Part shown: piece by piece, positions 9,167 to 17,974 of the stretch
Position numbering within the stretch: position 1 is the first letter of the stretch
How the letters are laid out: each line of letters opens with the position of its first letter
NCBI GenBank assembly: GCA_934702165.1
Contig: CAKUYG010000002.1
Location: 1 to 42,328 of the forward strand
Direction of reading: 5' to 3'
Length of the DNA stretch: 42,328 bases
DNA from: an uncultured Bacteroidales bacterium
GTDB taxonomy: Bacteria; Bacteroidota; Bacteroidia; Bacteroidales; UBA932
Notes under the pieces: model-generated
Databases searched by the model: none
Told to the model about the DNA's origin: nothing
Seen by the model: the letters and a program-made list of their open reading frames with translations, nothing else
Translations under genes and position numbers: made by a program

Positions 9167-12091
9167 ATGAGGGCCAAAGAGATTTTGATTATGGCAGCCC
9201 TGTGCCTGGCCGGGCCTGGTGCGGGCGCGCAGTTCTACACCAACGGCACGGAACCGTTCTCGGTGAAATGGAGCCAGATACAGACAGACAACTACAGAGT
9301 GATCTACCCGCGCGGGCTTGACTCGCTCGCAAGGGTCTATGCACGCACTCTCGAGCAGGCGGCGCAGGTGGTCGGAAACAGCGCCGGGGCCTCTCCGAAC
9401 CTGAACTACACACGAAGGATGCCTGTGATACTCAGGCCCTATGCCGCATACTCCAACGGTCAGGTGACATGGACTCCGCGCAGGATTGAACTCCAGACCC
9501 AGCCGGACCCCTATGATCCGGAACCGACCCCGTGGGAAAGACAGCTCATAATACATGAATCCAGACACTCCTCGCAGATGCAGTTCGGAGCCGGTAGACC
9601 TTTCAGGTTCTGGAACATCCTTACGGGCCAGCTGGCCCCCGGGGCGCTTTCCGCCATATATCCGGGACCGGCCTTTCTCGAAGGAGATGCAGTGGCCACG
9701 GAGACTGCCCTGAGCCGCGGGGGAAGAGGCCGGACCGCCGACTTTCTCGAATACTACCGGGTGGCATTCGCAGGCGGCGACTTCAGGGATTTCTGGAAAT
9801 GGAGATACGGCTCCCAAAAGGCATACACACCGGATTACTACCGCGCCGGCTATGTGGCCCTGGCAGGCATCAGGACTTTGTATGACGTGCCGGACTTCAC
9901 GGCCAGATACTTCAAACGCATCTACGACAAACACGGCATCGCCTTTTTCAACCTGGACGGCACAGTCAAAGATGTGGCCGGAAAGAGTTTCAACAAAGCG
10001 TTCCGCGAGGTCAGCGACAGCCTCGGAGCATTCTGGGAGAGGGATGAGAAAGCAAGAGCCCCGTTCATACGGACGGAGCCACTCATGCCCGCACCGCGCC
10101 GCTTCACCGAATACAGTGACCTTGCGGTGGCCGGAGATACCCTCTACGCCGTCAGAAAAAGCCTGACATCCCCGGAAGAGCTTGTGAGCATCGACAAGGA
10201 CGGAAAAGAAAAGGTAATATCCGTTTTCAGCGCCAGTACGGCCGGACTATGCTACAGCAGCCTGACGGACAGGCTCTACTGGAGTGAATACAGGCCGGAC
10301 ATACGCTGGGAGCAGAAATCCTCTTCCGACATCAGGTACATGACGCGGAGCGGCAAGACCGGACGCATAAGCCGGGGCAAGAGATTCTACCATCCCGCCC
10401 CTGCCGACCATGACCTCCTGCTGTCCGTGACAGAATACCCCCTGAAAGGCGGAAGCAGCGTCACCGTGATGGACATCGTGACGGGTATTGAATTCTTCCA
10501 CTACCCTGCCCCGGACGGGTTGCAGGTCGTGGAGACCGTATGGGCAGGTAAGGAGCTGTATGCCAGCGCCATCACTCCTGAAGGCTTCGGAATATGGAGA
10601 GTCAAGGACTACTCATGCGTGCTTGAGCCCCAGCCGGTGAAGATAAAGGATCTGTGGAGCGACGGCGGAAAAATAATGTTCACCTGTGACAGGACCGGTG
10701 TGAACGAGCTTTACTCTCTGTCTCCGTCGGAAGGCAAACTAAGCCAGCTCACCTCCACACGTTTCGGAGCGAATGATTTCCAGCTCAGCGCTGACGGGAA
10801 GACCATGTATTACACCAGCTTGTCCACAAAAGGAAGACTGCCCTCATTTACTCCAGTCCCGGATCTTACGGATCGAGGCGCGGATTTCTCCCAACTCCCG
10901 GTCTGGCCTTTTGCTGACAAACTGAGCTCCGGAGAAGCCAGACAGCCGAACTACAGCGCAGAAGTGAAGATCGGCGAAGCAGAAGACTACTCCAGACTTA
11001 AGAACATCCTGCGTGTGCACTCGTGGGCACCGATATATGTGGACTATGATGCCGTGAGCAGCATAAGCATGTCCGAGATAAGCTCTGCAGCAGCGCCGGG
11101 AGCCACAGTTTTCTTCCAGGACGATCTCGGAAGTTTCTACGGCTCAGCCGGATACAAGGCCTGGGACTACAACAGCGGCTGGCGGCACTCCGGACATCTT
11201 AACCTGACTTACCGCGGGCTGGCCCCGGTGCTGGAACTCAGTGTGGATCTAAATGACAGGAATTCCATCAAATACAGTTTCGACACTGCCCAACGACTTG
11301 TCGGCCGGGACACCGGCAAGCCTATGCTCTACACAAGGCTCGATGCGTATGTGCCGCTGAACCTGTCGTCCGGAGGCTGGAACAGCGGAATCATACCGAA
11401 GATCAGCCTCAGCTCCACCAACGACTGGACGGATGCCCACGACAATGCCAGATATATAAGGAGGAATACCATCAGTGTCCGCGCATATATGATGGAGCGT
11501 ACGCCATCTTCGAGGATATGGCCTCGGATAGGTCTCGGCGGGGAATTCGGATACAGCGAACGCACGAGGATACTGTACCTGTTCAGTCCTAGTTATTATT
11601 TCAGCCTGTATGGCTATGTGCCAGGACTTTACCCTACGCATGGCCTGAAACTCAGCGGCACACATGAGATCAGACGTAAAGGCGGGCAGTTCTCCGACAG
11701 CTTCGCCAACATGGTGCCGCGTGGATTCCCCTCGACTGTCAACTCCTATATATGCAGCCTGCCTTGGAGAACAAAAGTCAGCGCCGACTATGCCATACCT
11801 TTCGCTGCCATGGACTGGTCATTCCTCTCACCGCTGGCCTATATCCGAAACATGGAGCTCATCCCTCATGCGGATTTCACGCTCATGCCTTCAGAGAGGC
11901 GTCTTTTGAACCTCTACAGCATAGGTGCTGACATAAGGCTCAGACTAGGCAACCTTCTCTGGCTTCCGTACACTACAAGAATAGGCCTCCGCTATGATTA
12001 TAACGGAGGCAACTGTCTGGAAAGTCTCAAGTCCGCAGGCATTGCGCTGGATTCACACAGCCTGCAGCTTATCATGAGCGTGGATATGTAG
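9167..12091 (+). CDS. Secreted protein: HExxH peptidase-like head, beta-propeller, predicted outer membrane barrel
   Basis: A 974-residue protein with a signal peptide ending near GAGAQ. Residues 20-300 contain HESRH (H130, E131, H134), an HExxH zinc motif, followed 38 residues later by E172 in FLEGDA, a spacing compatible with a gluzincin third ligand. Residues about 300-600 contain repeated strand segments such as YSDLAVAGDTLYAV and IMFTCDRTGVNELYSLSPSEGKLSQLTS, typical of TolB/WD40-like propellers. Residues about 640-974 are alternating aromatic/polar strands ending VDM, like an outer membrane beta-barrel. I recognise the architecture as Bacteroidota surface type but not a named family. 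The function may be surface proteolysis or processing; that is inference. It stands alone, convergent with the SDR gene two bases away. Confidence 0.8.
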   Translation: MRAKEILIMAALCLAGPGAGAQFYTNGTEPFSVKWSQIQTDNYRVIYPRGLDSLARVYARTLEQAAQVVGNSAGASPNLNYTRRMPVILRPYAAYSNGQVTWTPRRIELQTQPDPYDPEPTPWERQLIIHESRHSSQMQFGAGRPFRFWNILTGQLAPGALSAIYPGPAFLEGDAVATETALSRGGRGRTADFLEYYRVAFAGGDFRDFWKWRYGSQKAYTPDYYRAGYVALAGIRTLYDVPDFTARYFKRIYDKHGIAFFNLDGTVKDVAGKSFNKAFREVSDSLGAFWERDEKARAPFIRTEPLMPAPRRFTEYSDLAVAGDTLYAVRKSLTSPEELVSIDKDGKEKVISVFSASTAGLCYSSLTDRLYWSEYRPDIRWEQKSSSDIRYMTRSGKTGRISRGKRFYHPAPADHDLLLSVTEYPLKGGSSVTVMDIVTGIEFFHYPAPDGLQVVETVWAGKELYASAITPEGFGIWRVKDYSCVLEPQPVKIKDLWSDGGKIMFTCDRTGVNELYSLSPSEGKLSQLTSTRFGANDFQLSADGKTMYYTSLSTKGRLPSFTPVPDLTDRGADFSQLPVWPFADKLSSGEARQPNYSAEVKIGEAEDYSRLKNILRVHSWAPIYVDYDAVSSISMSEISSAAAPGATVFFQDDLGSFYGSAGYKAWDYNSGWRHSGHLNLTYRGLAPVLELSVDLNDRNSIKYSFDTAQRLVGRDTGKPMLYTRLDAYVPLNLSSGGWNSGIIPKISLSSTNDWTDAHDNARYIRRNTISVRAYMMERTPSSRIWPRIGLGGEFGYSERTRILYLFSPSYYFSLYGYVPGLYPTHGLKLSGTHEIRRKGGQFSDSFANMVPRGFPSTVNSYICSLPWRTKVSADYAIPFAAMDWSFLSPLAYIRNMELIPHADFTLMPSERRLLNLYSIGADIRLRLGNLLWLPYTTRIGLRYDYNGGNCLESLKSAGIALDSHSLQLIMSVDM

Positions 12092-12093
12092 GA

Positions 12094-12909
12094 CTATACG
12101 CCGCTGAACGAGCTGAAGCCTCCGTCCACCGGAAGAACCACGCCGGTAATGAAACTTGCAGCATCGCTGCAAAGGAACTGGGCGGCTCCGTTGAGCTCGG
12201 TCAGATCACCGAAACGGCGCATCGGCGTCTTAGCTATGACCTTGACGGAACGCTCTGTAAGAGACCCGTCTTCGTTGAGAAGAGCTGCACGGTTCTGCTT
12301 GCCGATGAAGAATCCCGGGGCAAGGGCGTTGACACGTATCTTCTCACCGTACTTGATGGCCATCTCCGCTGCGAGCCAGCGTGTGAAATTTGAGACCCCC
12401 TCTTTGGCAGCACCATATCCGGCCACGCGGGTAAGGGCGTCATACGCCGCCATGGACGAAATGTTGAGAATACATCCATAGCCTTGGGACGCGAACACCT
12501 GAGTAAACACATGGCACGGATACACAGTACCGTTGAGGTTGAGATCCAGAACCTTTGTCCAGTCTTCAAGTTTCATGTCCCAGAAGTTCTGGTCAGGCAT
12601 CACATTGGCACCTGCGACATTGCCGCCGGCCACATTGATGAGGATATCGACGCGGGAGTACTTATTCACCACCTCGTCGGCTATGGCCTTTACAGCGTCA
12701 GTGTCCATCACGTTGCATGCGTATCCGCATGGGTTCCCTCCAAGGCTGCGGAGCTGCTCGACCACCGGAGCAAGCTGCTCTTCTCTGTGGACAAGAGCCA
12801 CCACATCTGCGCCCTGTGAGGCGAAATGGCGGGCAAGAGACCCGCCCAGAGCACCGGCGGCTCCGCTTATCACTGCCACCTTGCCTTCAACTGAATAGAG
12901 TTCGTTCAT
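12094..12909 (-). CDS. SDR-family oxidoreductase, probable D-mannonate oxidoreductase (fructuronate reductase)
   Basis: A 271-residue short-chain dehydrogenase. The Rossmann cofactor loop is SGAAGALGG near residues 15-23, NVAGG follows, the catalytic Ser is in NISSMAAY and the Tyr/Lys pair is in YGAAK; the C-terminal segment is TGVVLPVDGGFSSFSGV. Its first bases overlap the uxuA stop as ATGA (12906-12909), so it is translationally coupled to mannonate dehydratase. The likely reaction is therefore NAD(P)H-dependent interconversion of D-fructuronate and D-mannonate, replacing the unrelated long-chain UxuB of enterobacteria. The enzyme family is certain; the substrate is inferred from the neighbour. 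Confidence 0.88.
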   Translation of the reverse strand: MNELYSVEGKVAVISGAAGALGGSLARHFASQGADVVALVHREEQLAPVVEQLRSLGGNPCGYACNVMDTDAVKAIADEVVNKYSRVDILINVAGGNVAGANVMPDQNFWDMKLEDWTKVLDLNLNGTVYPCHVFTQVFASQGYGCILNISSMAAYDALTRVAGYGAAKEGVSNFTRWLAAEMAIKYGEKIRVNALAPGFFIGKQNRAALLNEDGSLTERSVKVIAKTPMRRFGDLTELNGAAQFLCSDAASFITGVVLPVDGGFSSFSGV

Positions 12910-14087
12910 ATCATTTGCTTGTCAAATTCATCTTTTACGGCGGCCATCATACCTTCGACCTGCCCGAGCGCGAGCATGCGCCCGTGGAAACTGTAGCCGG
13001 GATTATATCCTTTGATTATGTCGCCGAGCATGTCTTTTCCATGATCCACGCGCATGGGGATGTTTCTGCCTTCACGCTCAAATATGCGTATCAGTTCCAC
13101 AAGGTTTACCCTGCCTGCGGTGTGTGGAGCCTCGATGAAGTTGCCGTCACCCAGCAGTTTACAAGTCCGAAGGTGCACGAAGTGCGTTCGCGGTGCAAAC
13201 TCCCTGGCCATCGCCGGCACATCGTTGTGCGCTCCTGCGGAGAGAGATCCCGCGCAGAAGGTCAGGCCGTTGTGGAAATCATCCACTGAAGAGAGTATCT
13301 TGCGTATGTCTTCGGCGCAGCCGGCAATCCTCGGCATGCCGAACACCGGCATAGGCGGGTCATCTGGATGGATACACATGTTCACTCCGACTTCATGGCA
13401 CACAGGCATTACAGCCTTCAGGAAATATGTGATGTTATCTATCAGGTCCTGCTTGCTGACTCCTTCATAATGGCTCATAAGGGCACGGAAATGCTGAACC
13501 GGGGTGCGGTCCCCTTCTGAAATATTGCCGTTGACAAAGCCCTGGGTCTTTACTATGATGGTATCTATCAGCTGGTGCTTGTCTTCTTCCGTCAACATCT
13601 TGTCCAGCTCTTCTACTCTGGCGAGTATATGCTCCGGATAGTCTTTCTCAGCCCCTTCCCTGCCAAGGATCCTGATGTCGAAGTATGCAAAGCGGGAATA
13701 GTCAAAATACAAGGCTGTAGTCCCGTCAGGCAGAGGATGCTCAAGGTCTGTGCGTACCCAGTCTATCACCGGCATGAAGTTGTAGCACACCGTCTTAATG
13801 CCGCAGCGGCCAAGGTTACGCAGGCTCACTATATAGTTGTCTATAAGCCTGTCACGCTCCGGACCGGCATATTTTATGGCCTCACTTACAGGAAGGCTCT
13901 CCACCACGGACCAGCGCAGGCCGGCGTCTTCAATGTATTTCTTGAGAGACAATATGGCCTCTTCTGTCCAGATCTCCCCGTTCGGAACCTCGTGAAGAGC
14001 TGTCACTATGCCCTCCACCCCTATCTGGCGCAGCATGTCCAATGTGATGCTGTCCTTGCGCCCGAACCATCTCCAGGTTTTCTCCAT
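12906..14087 (-). CDS. uxuA: D-mannonate dehydratase
   Basis: UxuA dehydrates D-mannonate to 2-keto-3-deoxygluconate in glucuronate breakdown. The 393-residue length matches the family. Recognisable segments are TWRWFGRKDSITLDMLRQIG at the N-terminus, GIVTALHEVPNGEIW, the metal-site region NMCIHPDDPPMPVFGMPRI, FCAGSLSAG and VDHGKDMLGD near the end. The enzyme is cytoplasmic and uses a divalent metal. It begins five bases after the ychF stop on the same strand and overlaps the SDR gene by four bases, so ychF-uxuA-SDR can be read as one transcript. The product pathway links to the pectin-active glycosidase at the window start only loosely, because galacturonate itself enters through tagaturonate/altronate. 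Confidence 0.97.
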   Translation of the reverse strand: MEKTWRWFGRKDSITLDMLRQIGVEGIVTALHEVPNGEIWTEEAILSLKKYIEDAGLRWSVVESLPVSEAIKYAGPERDRLIDNYIVSLRNLGRCGIKTVCYNFMPVIDWVRTDLEHPLPDGTTALYFDYSRFAYFDIRILGREGAEKDYPEHILARVEELDKMLTEEDKHQLIDTIIVKTQGFVNGNISEGDRTPVQHFRALMSHYEGVSKQDLIDNITYFLKAVMPVCHEVGVNMCIHPDDPPMPVFGMPRIAGCAEDIRKILSSVDDFHNGLTFCAGSLSAGAHNDVPAMAREFAPRTHFVHLRTCKLLGDGNFIEAPHTAGRVNLVELIRIFEREGRNIPMRVDHGKDMLGDIIKGYNPGYSFHGRMLALGQVEGMMAAVKDEFDKQMI

Positions 14088-14092
14088 TGTAT

Positions 14093-15193
14093 TTAAACGT
14101 TAAAAAGGAAATGCATTATGTCCCCATCCTGCACCACATAATCCTTGCCTTCTATCCCCATCTTGCCTGCGGCACGCACGGCGGATTCTGTCTTATATTT
14201 CACAAAGTCGTCATATTTGATGACTTCTGCACGGATGAATCCCTTCTCGAAATCAGAATGTATCACCCCTGCAGCCTTGGGAGCCTTGTCACCGACTTTC
14301 ACAGTCCACGCACGGCACTCGTCCGCACCGGCGGTGAAGAATGTCTGTAGGCCGAGCAGCTTGTAGGCGCTCTGTATAAGTCGCACCACCCCGGACTCCT
14401 CAAGCCCCATCTCCTCAAGGAACATCTTCCTGTCTTCGTAGTCCTCCATCTCGGCTATCTCAGACTCCGTCTTGGCGGAAATCACGAGTATCTGGGCATT
14501 CTCGTCCTTGACGGCATCGCGGACCGCATCCACATAAGCGTTCCCGCTTACAGCGGAGGCATCATCCACGTTGCAGACGTACATGACCGGCTTGTTGGTC
14601 AGCAGGAAAAGATCCCTGGCAATTGCAGCCTCCTCCTCGTTGACAAGCTGCACGCTACGGCAGGACTTGCCCTGCTCCAGCGCCGCCTTATAACGGATCA
14701 GCAGGTCGGCGAGCTTCTTCGCCTCCTTGTCTCCGGCCTTGCCCGCCTTTTCTGCCTTAGCAAGCCTTGCATTCACAGTTTCAAGATCTTTTATCTGGAG
14801 TTCCAGATCCACCACATCCTTGTCCCTTACAGGGTCCACGCTCCCGTCCACGTGCACCACGTTGCCGTCATCGAAACAGCGCAGCACGTGCAGGATGGCA
14901 TCACACTCGCGGATGTTGGCCAGGAACTGGTTGCCCAGCCCCTCTCCCCTGCTGGCACCCTTGACAAGGCCCGCAATGTCCACAATATCCACGGTAGCCG
15001 GAATGGTGCGCTGAGGTTTGCATATCTCCGAGAGGACGTCAAGCCTCCTGTCGGGAACATTGGTGGAGCCGAGATTCGGCTCGATGGTACAGAAAGGGAA
15101 ATTGGCGCTCTGGGCCTTGCCGGAGCTGACACAGTTGAAAAGGGTGGACTTCCCCACATTAGGAAGTCCCACGATGCCGCACTTCAGTGACAT
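14093..15193 (-). CDS. ychF: Redox-responsive ATPase YchF (OLA1 family)
   Basis: A 366-residue Obg-related P-loop ATPase that binds ribosomes and is linked to stress responses. The G1 motif is GLPNVGKST at residues 8-16, the switch region contains TVDIVDIAGLVKGASRGEGLGNQFL, and the segment replacing the GTPase specificity motif is NVDDAS, consistent with the family's preference for ATP. The C-terminal TGS domain includes FFTAGADECRAWTV and ends DGDIMHFLFNV. A TAnnTTTG element lies about 20 bases upstream. It leads a gene string with uxuA five bases downstream. Confidence 0.98.
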   Translation of the reverse strand: MSLKCGIVGLPNVGKSTLFNCVSSGKAQSANFPFCTIEPNLGSTNVPDRRLDVLSEICKPQRTIPATVDIVDIAGLVKGASRGEGLGNQFLANIRECDAILHVLRCFDDGNVVHVDGSVDPVRDKDVVDLELQIKDLETVNARLAKAEKAGKAGDKEAKKLADLLIRYKAALEQGKSCRSVQLVNEEEAAIARDLFLLTNKPVMYVCNVDDASAVSGNAYVDAVRDAVKDENAQILVISAKTESEIAEMEDYEDRKMFLEEMGLEESGVVRLIQSAYKLLGLQTFFTAGADECRAWTVKVGDKAPKAAGVIHSDFEKGFIRAEVIKYDDFVKYKTESAVRAAGKMGIEGKDYVVQDGDIMHFLFNV

Positions 15194-15212
15194 AAATTTA
15201 AAATTTAGTCTG

Positions 15213-15220
15213 CAAATTTA
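15213..15220 (-). promoter_or_regulatory. -7 promoter element for ychF-uxuA-SDR
   Basis: On the minus strand the sequence reads TAAATTTG, an exact TAnnTTTG match, placing the transcript start about 16 bases before the ychF ATG. No good TTTG at -33. Confidence 0.5.
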
Positions 15221-15244
15221 CTCAAAAAACGCCATATTAGCAGA

Positions 15245-16093
15245 ATGAAACGGACTATGATTGCACTTCTCGCCCTTTTGCCCATACTCCCGTGCCGGGC
15301 GCAGAACGACACCCTCAGAGTGATGTTCTGGAATGTGGAGAATTTCTTCGACTACCGGTCCGACGCTGCACCGGAATACTGGACCAGAGGAAGATTTTAT
15401 GCCAAATGCGACGGCATAGCCAAGACCATCCTCTCATTCTCGGACAAATACGGTAGCGTTCCAGACATTGTCGGGATAGCTGAAATCGAAAACTATTTCG
15501 TGTTGAAATCCCTTATCTCATCCACACTGCTCCGAAAACTGGGCTACAGCATTGTGCACTACGAATCCCCTGACCATAGAGGCATCGACTGCGCCATGCT
15601 CTATCGGCGCTCCAAGCTGCACTTGAAGGAAAGTTACCCTGTACACATCCTGGACAGCAGCGGCACGCCGATGGCCACAAGGGATATCCTCGTGGCACGG
15701 TTCGACAGCATCACTGTCATGGTCAATCATCACCCGTCTAAAATAGGCGGTAAGTCCGGAAGACGCAGGGCCGCCTTCTCCACGATGCAAGCGGCAGCCG
15801 ATTCGCTTATGGCAGCCGGAGACGTACGGATAATTTCAATCGGCGATTTCAACGATGACCTCTGGCACCAGCATGGTCTCGGGACAATCAAATACAATGG
15901 GAATTGGGAAAAAATCGACGGTCATTTCATATACGGAACTGTCAATGTCCGGGAGGAGGTTTTCGACGAACCCTCACTGCTGACCGCAGACAGGGCTTTC
16001 GGGGGTCAGAAACCGCGGAGGACCTTTGTCGGACCAAGATATGCGGGCGGACTGAGCGACCATCTTCCTATTGCTCTAATGATTACTTTTTAA
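15245..16093 (+). CDS. Secreted endonuclease/exonuclease/phosphatase-fold protein
   Basis: A 282-residue protein with a signal peptide (MKRTMIALLALLPILPCRAQ). The EEP-superfamily motifs follow in order: FWNVENFFDY, the metal-binding Glu in GIAEIEN, NHHPSKIGGKSG (usually NHWPS), GDFNDD and a C-terminal SDHLPIALM with the catalytic Asp-His. Proteins of this type in Bacteroidota are annotated as secreted nucleases or phosphodiesterases; the substrate cannot be told from sequence. The Trp-to-His change in NHHPS is an oddity that does not remove a catalytic residue. It is 37 bases upstream of galK, which has its own promoter element. Confidence 0.88.
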   Translation: MKRTMIALLALLPILPCRAQNDTLRVMFWNVENFFDYRSDAAPEYWTRGRFYAKCDGIAKTILSFSDKYGSVPDIVGIAEIENYFVLKSLISSTLLRKLGYSIVHYESPDHRGIDCAMLYRRSKLHLKESYPVHILDSSGTPMATRDILVARFDSITVMVNHHPSKIGGKSGRRRAAFSTMQAAADSLMAAGDVRIISIGDFNDDLWHQHGLGTIKYNGNWEKIDGHFIYGTVNVREEVFDEPSLLTADRAFGGQKPRRTFVGPRYAGGLSDHLPIALMITF

Positions 16094-16101
16094 TAATTTT
16101 G
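16094..16101 (+). promoter_or_regulatory. -7 promoter element for galK
   Basis: TAATTTTG matches TAnnTTTG and lies about 30 bases before the galK ATG. It sits immediately after the stop of the preceding gene. A partial TTG is present near the -33 position. Confidence 0.45.
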
Positions 16102-16130
16102 TGCAACGCAACAATTAATGCCACATAAAA

Positions 16131-17282
16131 ATGGAAATGAAAAATAAAATTCATGCGAAGTTCTCCGAACTCTTCGGTGAAACTGGCACCTTCTACGCCG
16201 CGTCAGGCAGAATCAACCTTATCGGTGAACATACCGACTATAACGGAGGATACGTTTTCCCTGGAGCCATCGACAAAGGAATCATGGCCGAAATAAAGAA
16301 AAACGGCACTGCCACGGTCAACCTCTTCTCCATCGACTACAATGAGCCATGTTCTTTCGGACTCGGTGAGGAAGACAAGCCGCAGACCGCCTGGGCAAGG
16401 TATGTGTTCGGCGTCTGCCGCGAGACACTGAAGAGGGGTGGCACTGTCGAAGGATTCGATGCCGTGTTCGCAGGCGACGTCCCACTCGGAGCCGGGCTCT
16501 CATCATCGGCAGCCCTAGAAAGCTGTTTCGCCTACGCCATCAACGATCTTTTCGACAACGGCATAGACAAGTTCGAACTCGCCCGTATCGGCCAGGCCAC
16601 TGAGCACAACTATTGCGGGGTCAACTGCGGCATCATGGACCAGTTCGCTTCCTGCTTCGGCAAGAAAGGACAGCTTATAAGGCTCAACTGCAAGACTCTT
16701 GAATACAAATACTTCCCATTCAGACCTGACGGATACAAGCTTGTACTCCTCGACTCTTGCGTAAAACATGAACTCGCATCATCCGCTTACAACAAGCGCA
16801 GGGCATCCTGCGAGAACGCCGCCGCCGCCATCAAGAAGAACCACCCTGAAATAGAGTGCCTCAGCGACTGCAAGCGGGTATGGCTCGATGAAGTGCGCGG
16901 CGAAATTCCAGAGGAGGATTTCCTCCGTGCGGAGTATGTCATTGGAGAAGTGCAGAGAGTGCTTGACGTATGCGATGCCCTCGAAAGGGGCGACTATGTG
17001 ACAGTCGGCGAGATGATGTACCAGACTCACTTCGGATTGAGCCACCTGTATGAGGTGAGCTGCGAAGAGCTTGACTATCTCAACGATATCGCACGTAAGA
17101 TGGGAGTCACCGGTTCACGCGTAATGGGCGGCGGCTTCGGAGGCTGTACAATCAACCTCGTCAAGGATGAACTCTATGAGGATTTCCTCACCGAGGCCAA
17201 GAAGAAGTTTGCTGAGAAGTTCGGACACGAACCTAAGGTCTACCATGTGATCATCTCCGACGGCGCAAGGAAGCTGGAGTAA
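16131..17282 (+). CDS. galK: Galactokinase
   Basis: GalK phosphorylates alpha-D-galactose to galactose-1-phosphate with ATP, the first committed Leloir step after GalM. The 383-residue GHMP kinase shows the sugar-binding signature GRINLIGEHTDYNGGYVFPGAID, the ATP loop PLGAGLSSSAALE, CGIMDQFASCFGKKG containing the catalytic Asp, and the third motif MGGGFGGCTINLV. A second ATG two codons downstream (16137) is an equally plausible start. galT and galE are not in the window. Confidence 0.98.
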   Translation: MEMKNKIHAKFSELFGETGTFYAASGRINLIGEHTDYNGGYVFPGAIDKGIMAEIKKNGTATVNLFSIDYNEPCSFGLGEEDKPQTAWARYVFGVCRETLKRGGTVEGFDAVFAGDVPLGAGLSSSAALESCFAYAINDLFDNGIDKFELARIGQATEHNYCGVNCGIMDQFASCFGKKGQLIRLNCKTLEYKYFPFRPDGYKLVLLDSCVKHELASSAYNKRRASCENAAAAIKKNHPEIECLSDCKRVWLDEVRGEIPEEDFLRAEYVIGEVQRVLDVCDALERGDYVTVGEMMYQTHFGLSHLYEVSCEELDYLNDIARKMGVTGSRVMGGGFGGCTINLVKDELYEDFLTEAKKKFAEKFGHEPKVYHVIISDGARKLE

Positions 17283-17289
17283 TCCGCTC

Positions 17290-17880
17290 TTATCCGATAT
17301 AATTTGAAAGCCAGTCCGGGCCGACTTCCACAAGTCCCCGGGCTGCTTCTTTTATGGCCGGGTTGCGCTGCAATATGCCTGCGCAATCTTCATATACATT
17401 GAAGCCGACTGATATCATCTCCATGTTCCCGTCTTGTGGATATGTGAACGTCATCTCCGAGTCCGCCCCGTCCATCTTGAAGAATTTGAGCTGAACATCC
17501 TTGCCCAACTCTCTCAAAGTTACAAACTTGCACATTTCCACCGCCACATCGTCCAGTCCGGCATCGAAGATCTTCATCTTTTCGATGAGTTCACCCGGGC
17601 TGCGGACTATACGCCCGGTATACCCCTCAGGGAGTCCTTCCGCTTTGACCGGGGCATCAGTCATCAATATCATGAGTCTCTCCTGCGGATCATGATAGAG
17701 GAACGGTCTGTGAATAAGGTTGACACAGCCGCAATCAGGGCAGCGCCACACGAAGTACTCTCCGTTTTTGACCTTTTCTTTGGCTTCAGGGCTTGCCAAG
17801 GCATCCACACTCCCATCAAACTCCATCCTGTGCACCTGTCCGCAACGGCTGCATTTCTCTTCAATTATAGATTTCGGCAT
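17290..17880 (-). CDS. CpXC domain protein
   Basis: A 196-residue cytoplasmic protein starting MPKSIIEEKCSRCG. Two CxxC pairs, CSRCG near residue 10 and CPDCG near residue 47, should bind one zinc; this arrangement with the following HRPFLYHD segment fits the CpXC domain. The rest is acidic with no catalytic motif I recognise. The start at 17880 is preferred because the longer open frame to 18012 would run through the ppiD terminator hairpin. It converges with galK, eight bases away, and no clear promoter was identified. Function unknown. Confidence 0.8.
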   Translation of the reverse strand: MPKSIIEEKCSRCGQVHRMEFDGSVDALASPEAKEKVKNGEYFVWRCPDCGCVNLIHRPFLYHDPQERLMILMTDAPVKAEGLPEGYTGRIVRSPGELIEKMKIFDAGLDDVAVEMCKFVTLRELGKDVQLKFFKMDGADSEMTFTYPQDGNMEMISVGFNVYEDCAGILQRNPAIKEAARGLVEVGPDWLSNYIG

Positions 17881-17905
17881 ATATGACTTTTTTACAAAGA
17901 TAAGG

Positions 17906-17936
17906 ATAAAAAAACCGGCAGGATTCCTCCTGCCGG
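17906..17936 (-). terminator. Rho-independent terminator after ppiD
   Basis: A perfect 9-bp stem (CCGGCAGGA paired with TCCTGCCGG) closes a four-base loop at 17915-17936, and on the minus strand it is followed by a T-rich run. It ends the coaX-to-ppiD transcript and separates it from the CpXC gene. Confidence 0.88.
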
Positions 17937-17974
17937 ATACAACTGTTAAAATATCTTTTTGGCAAAAAGATCTG

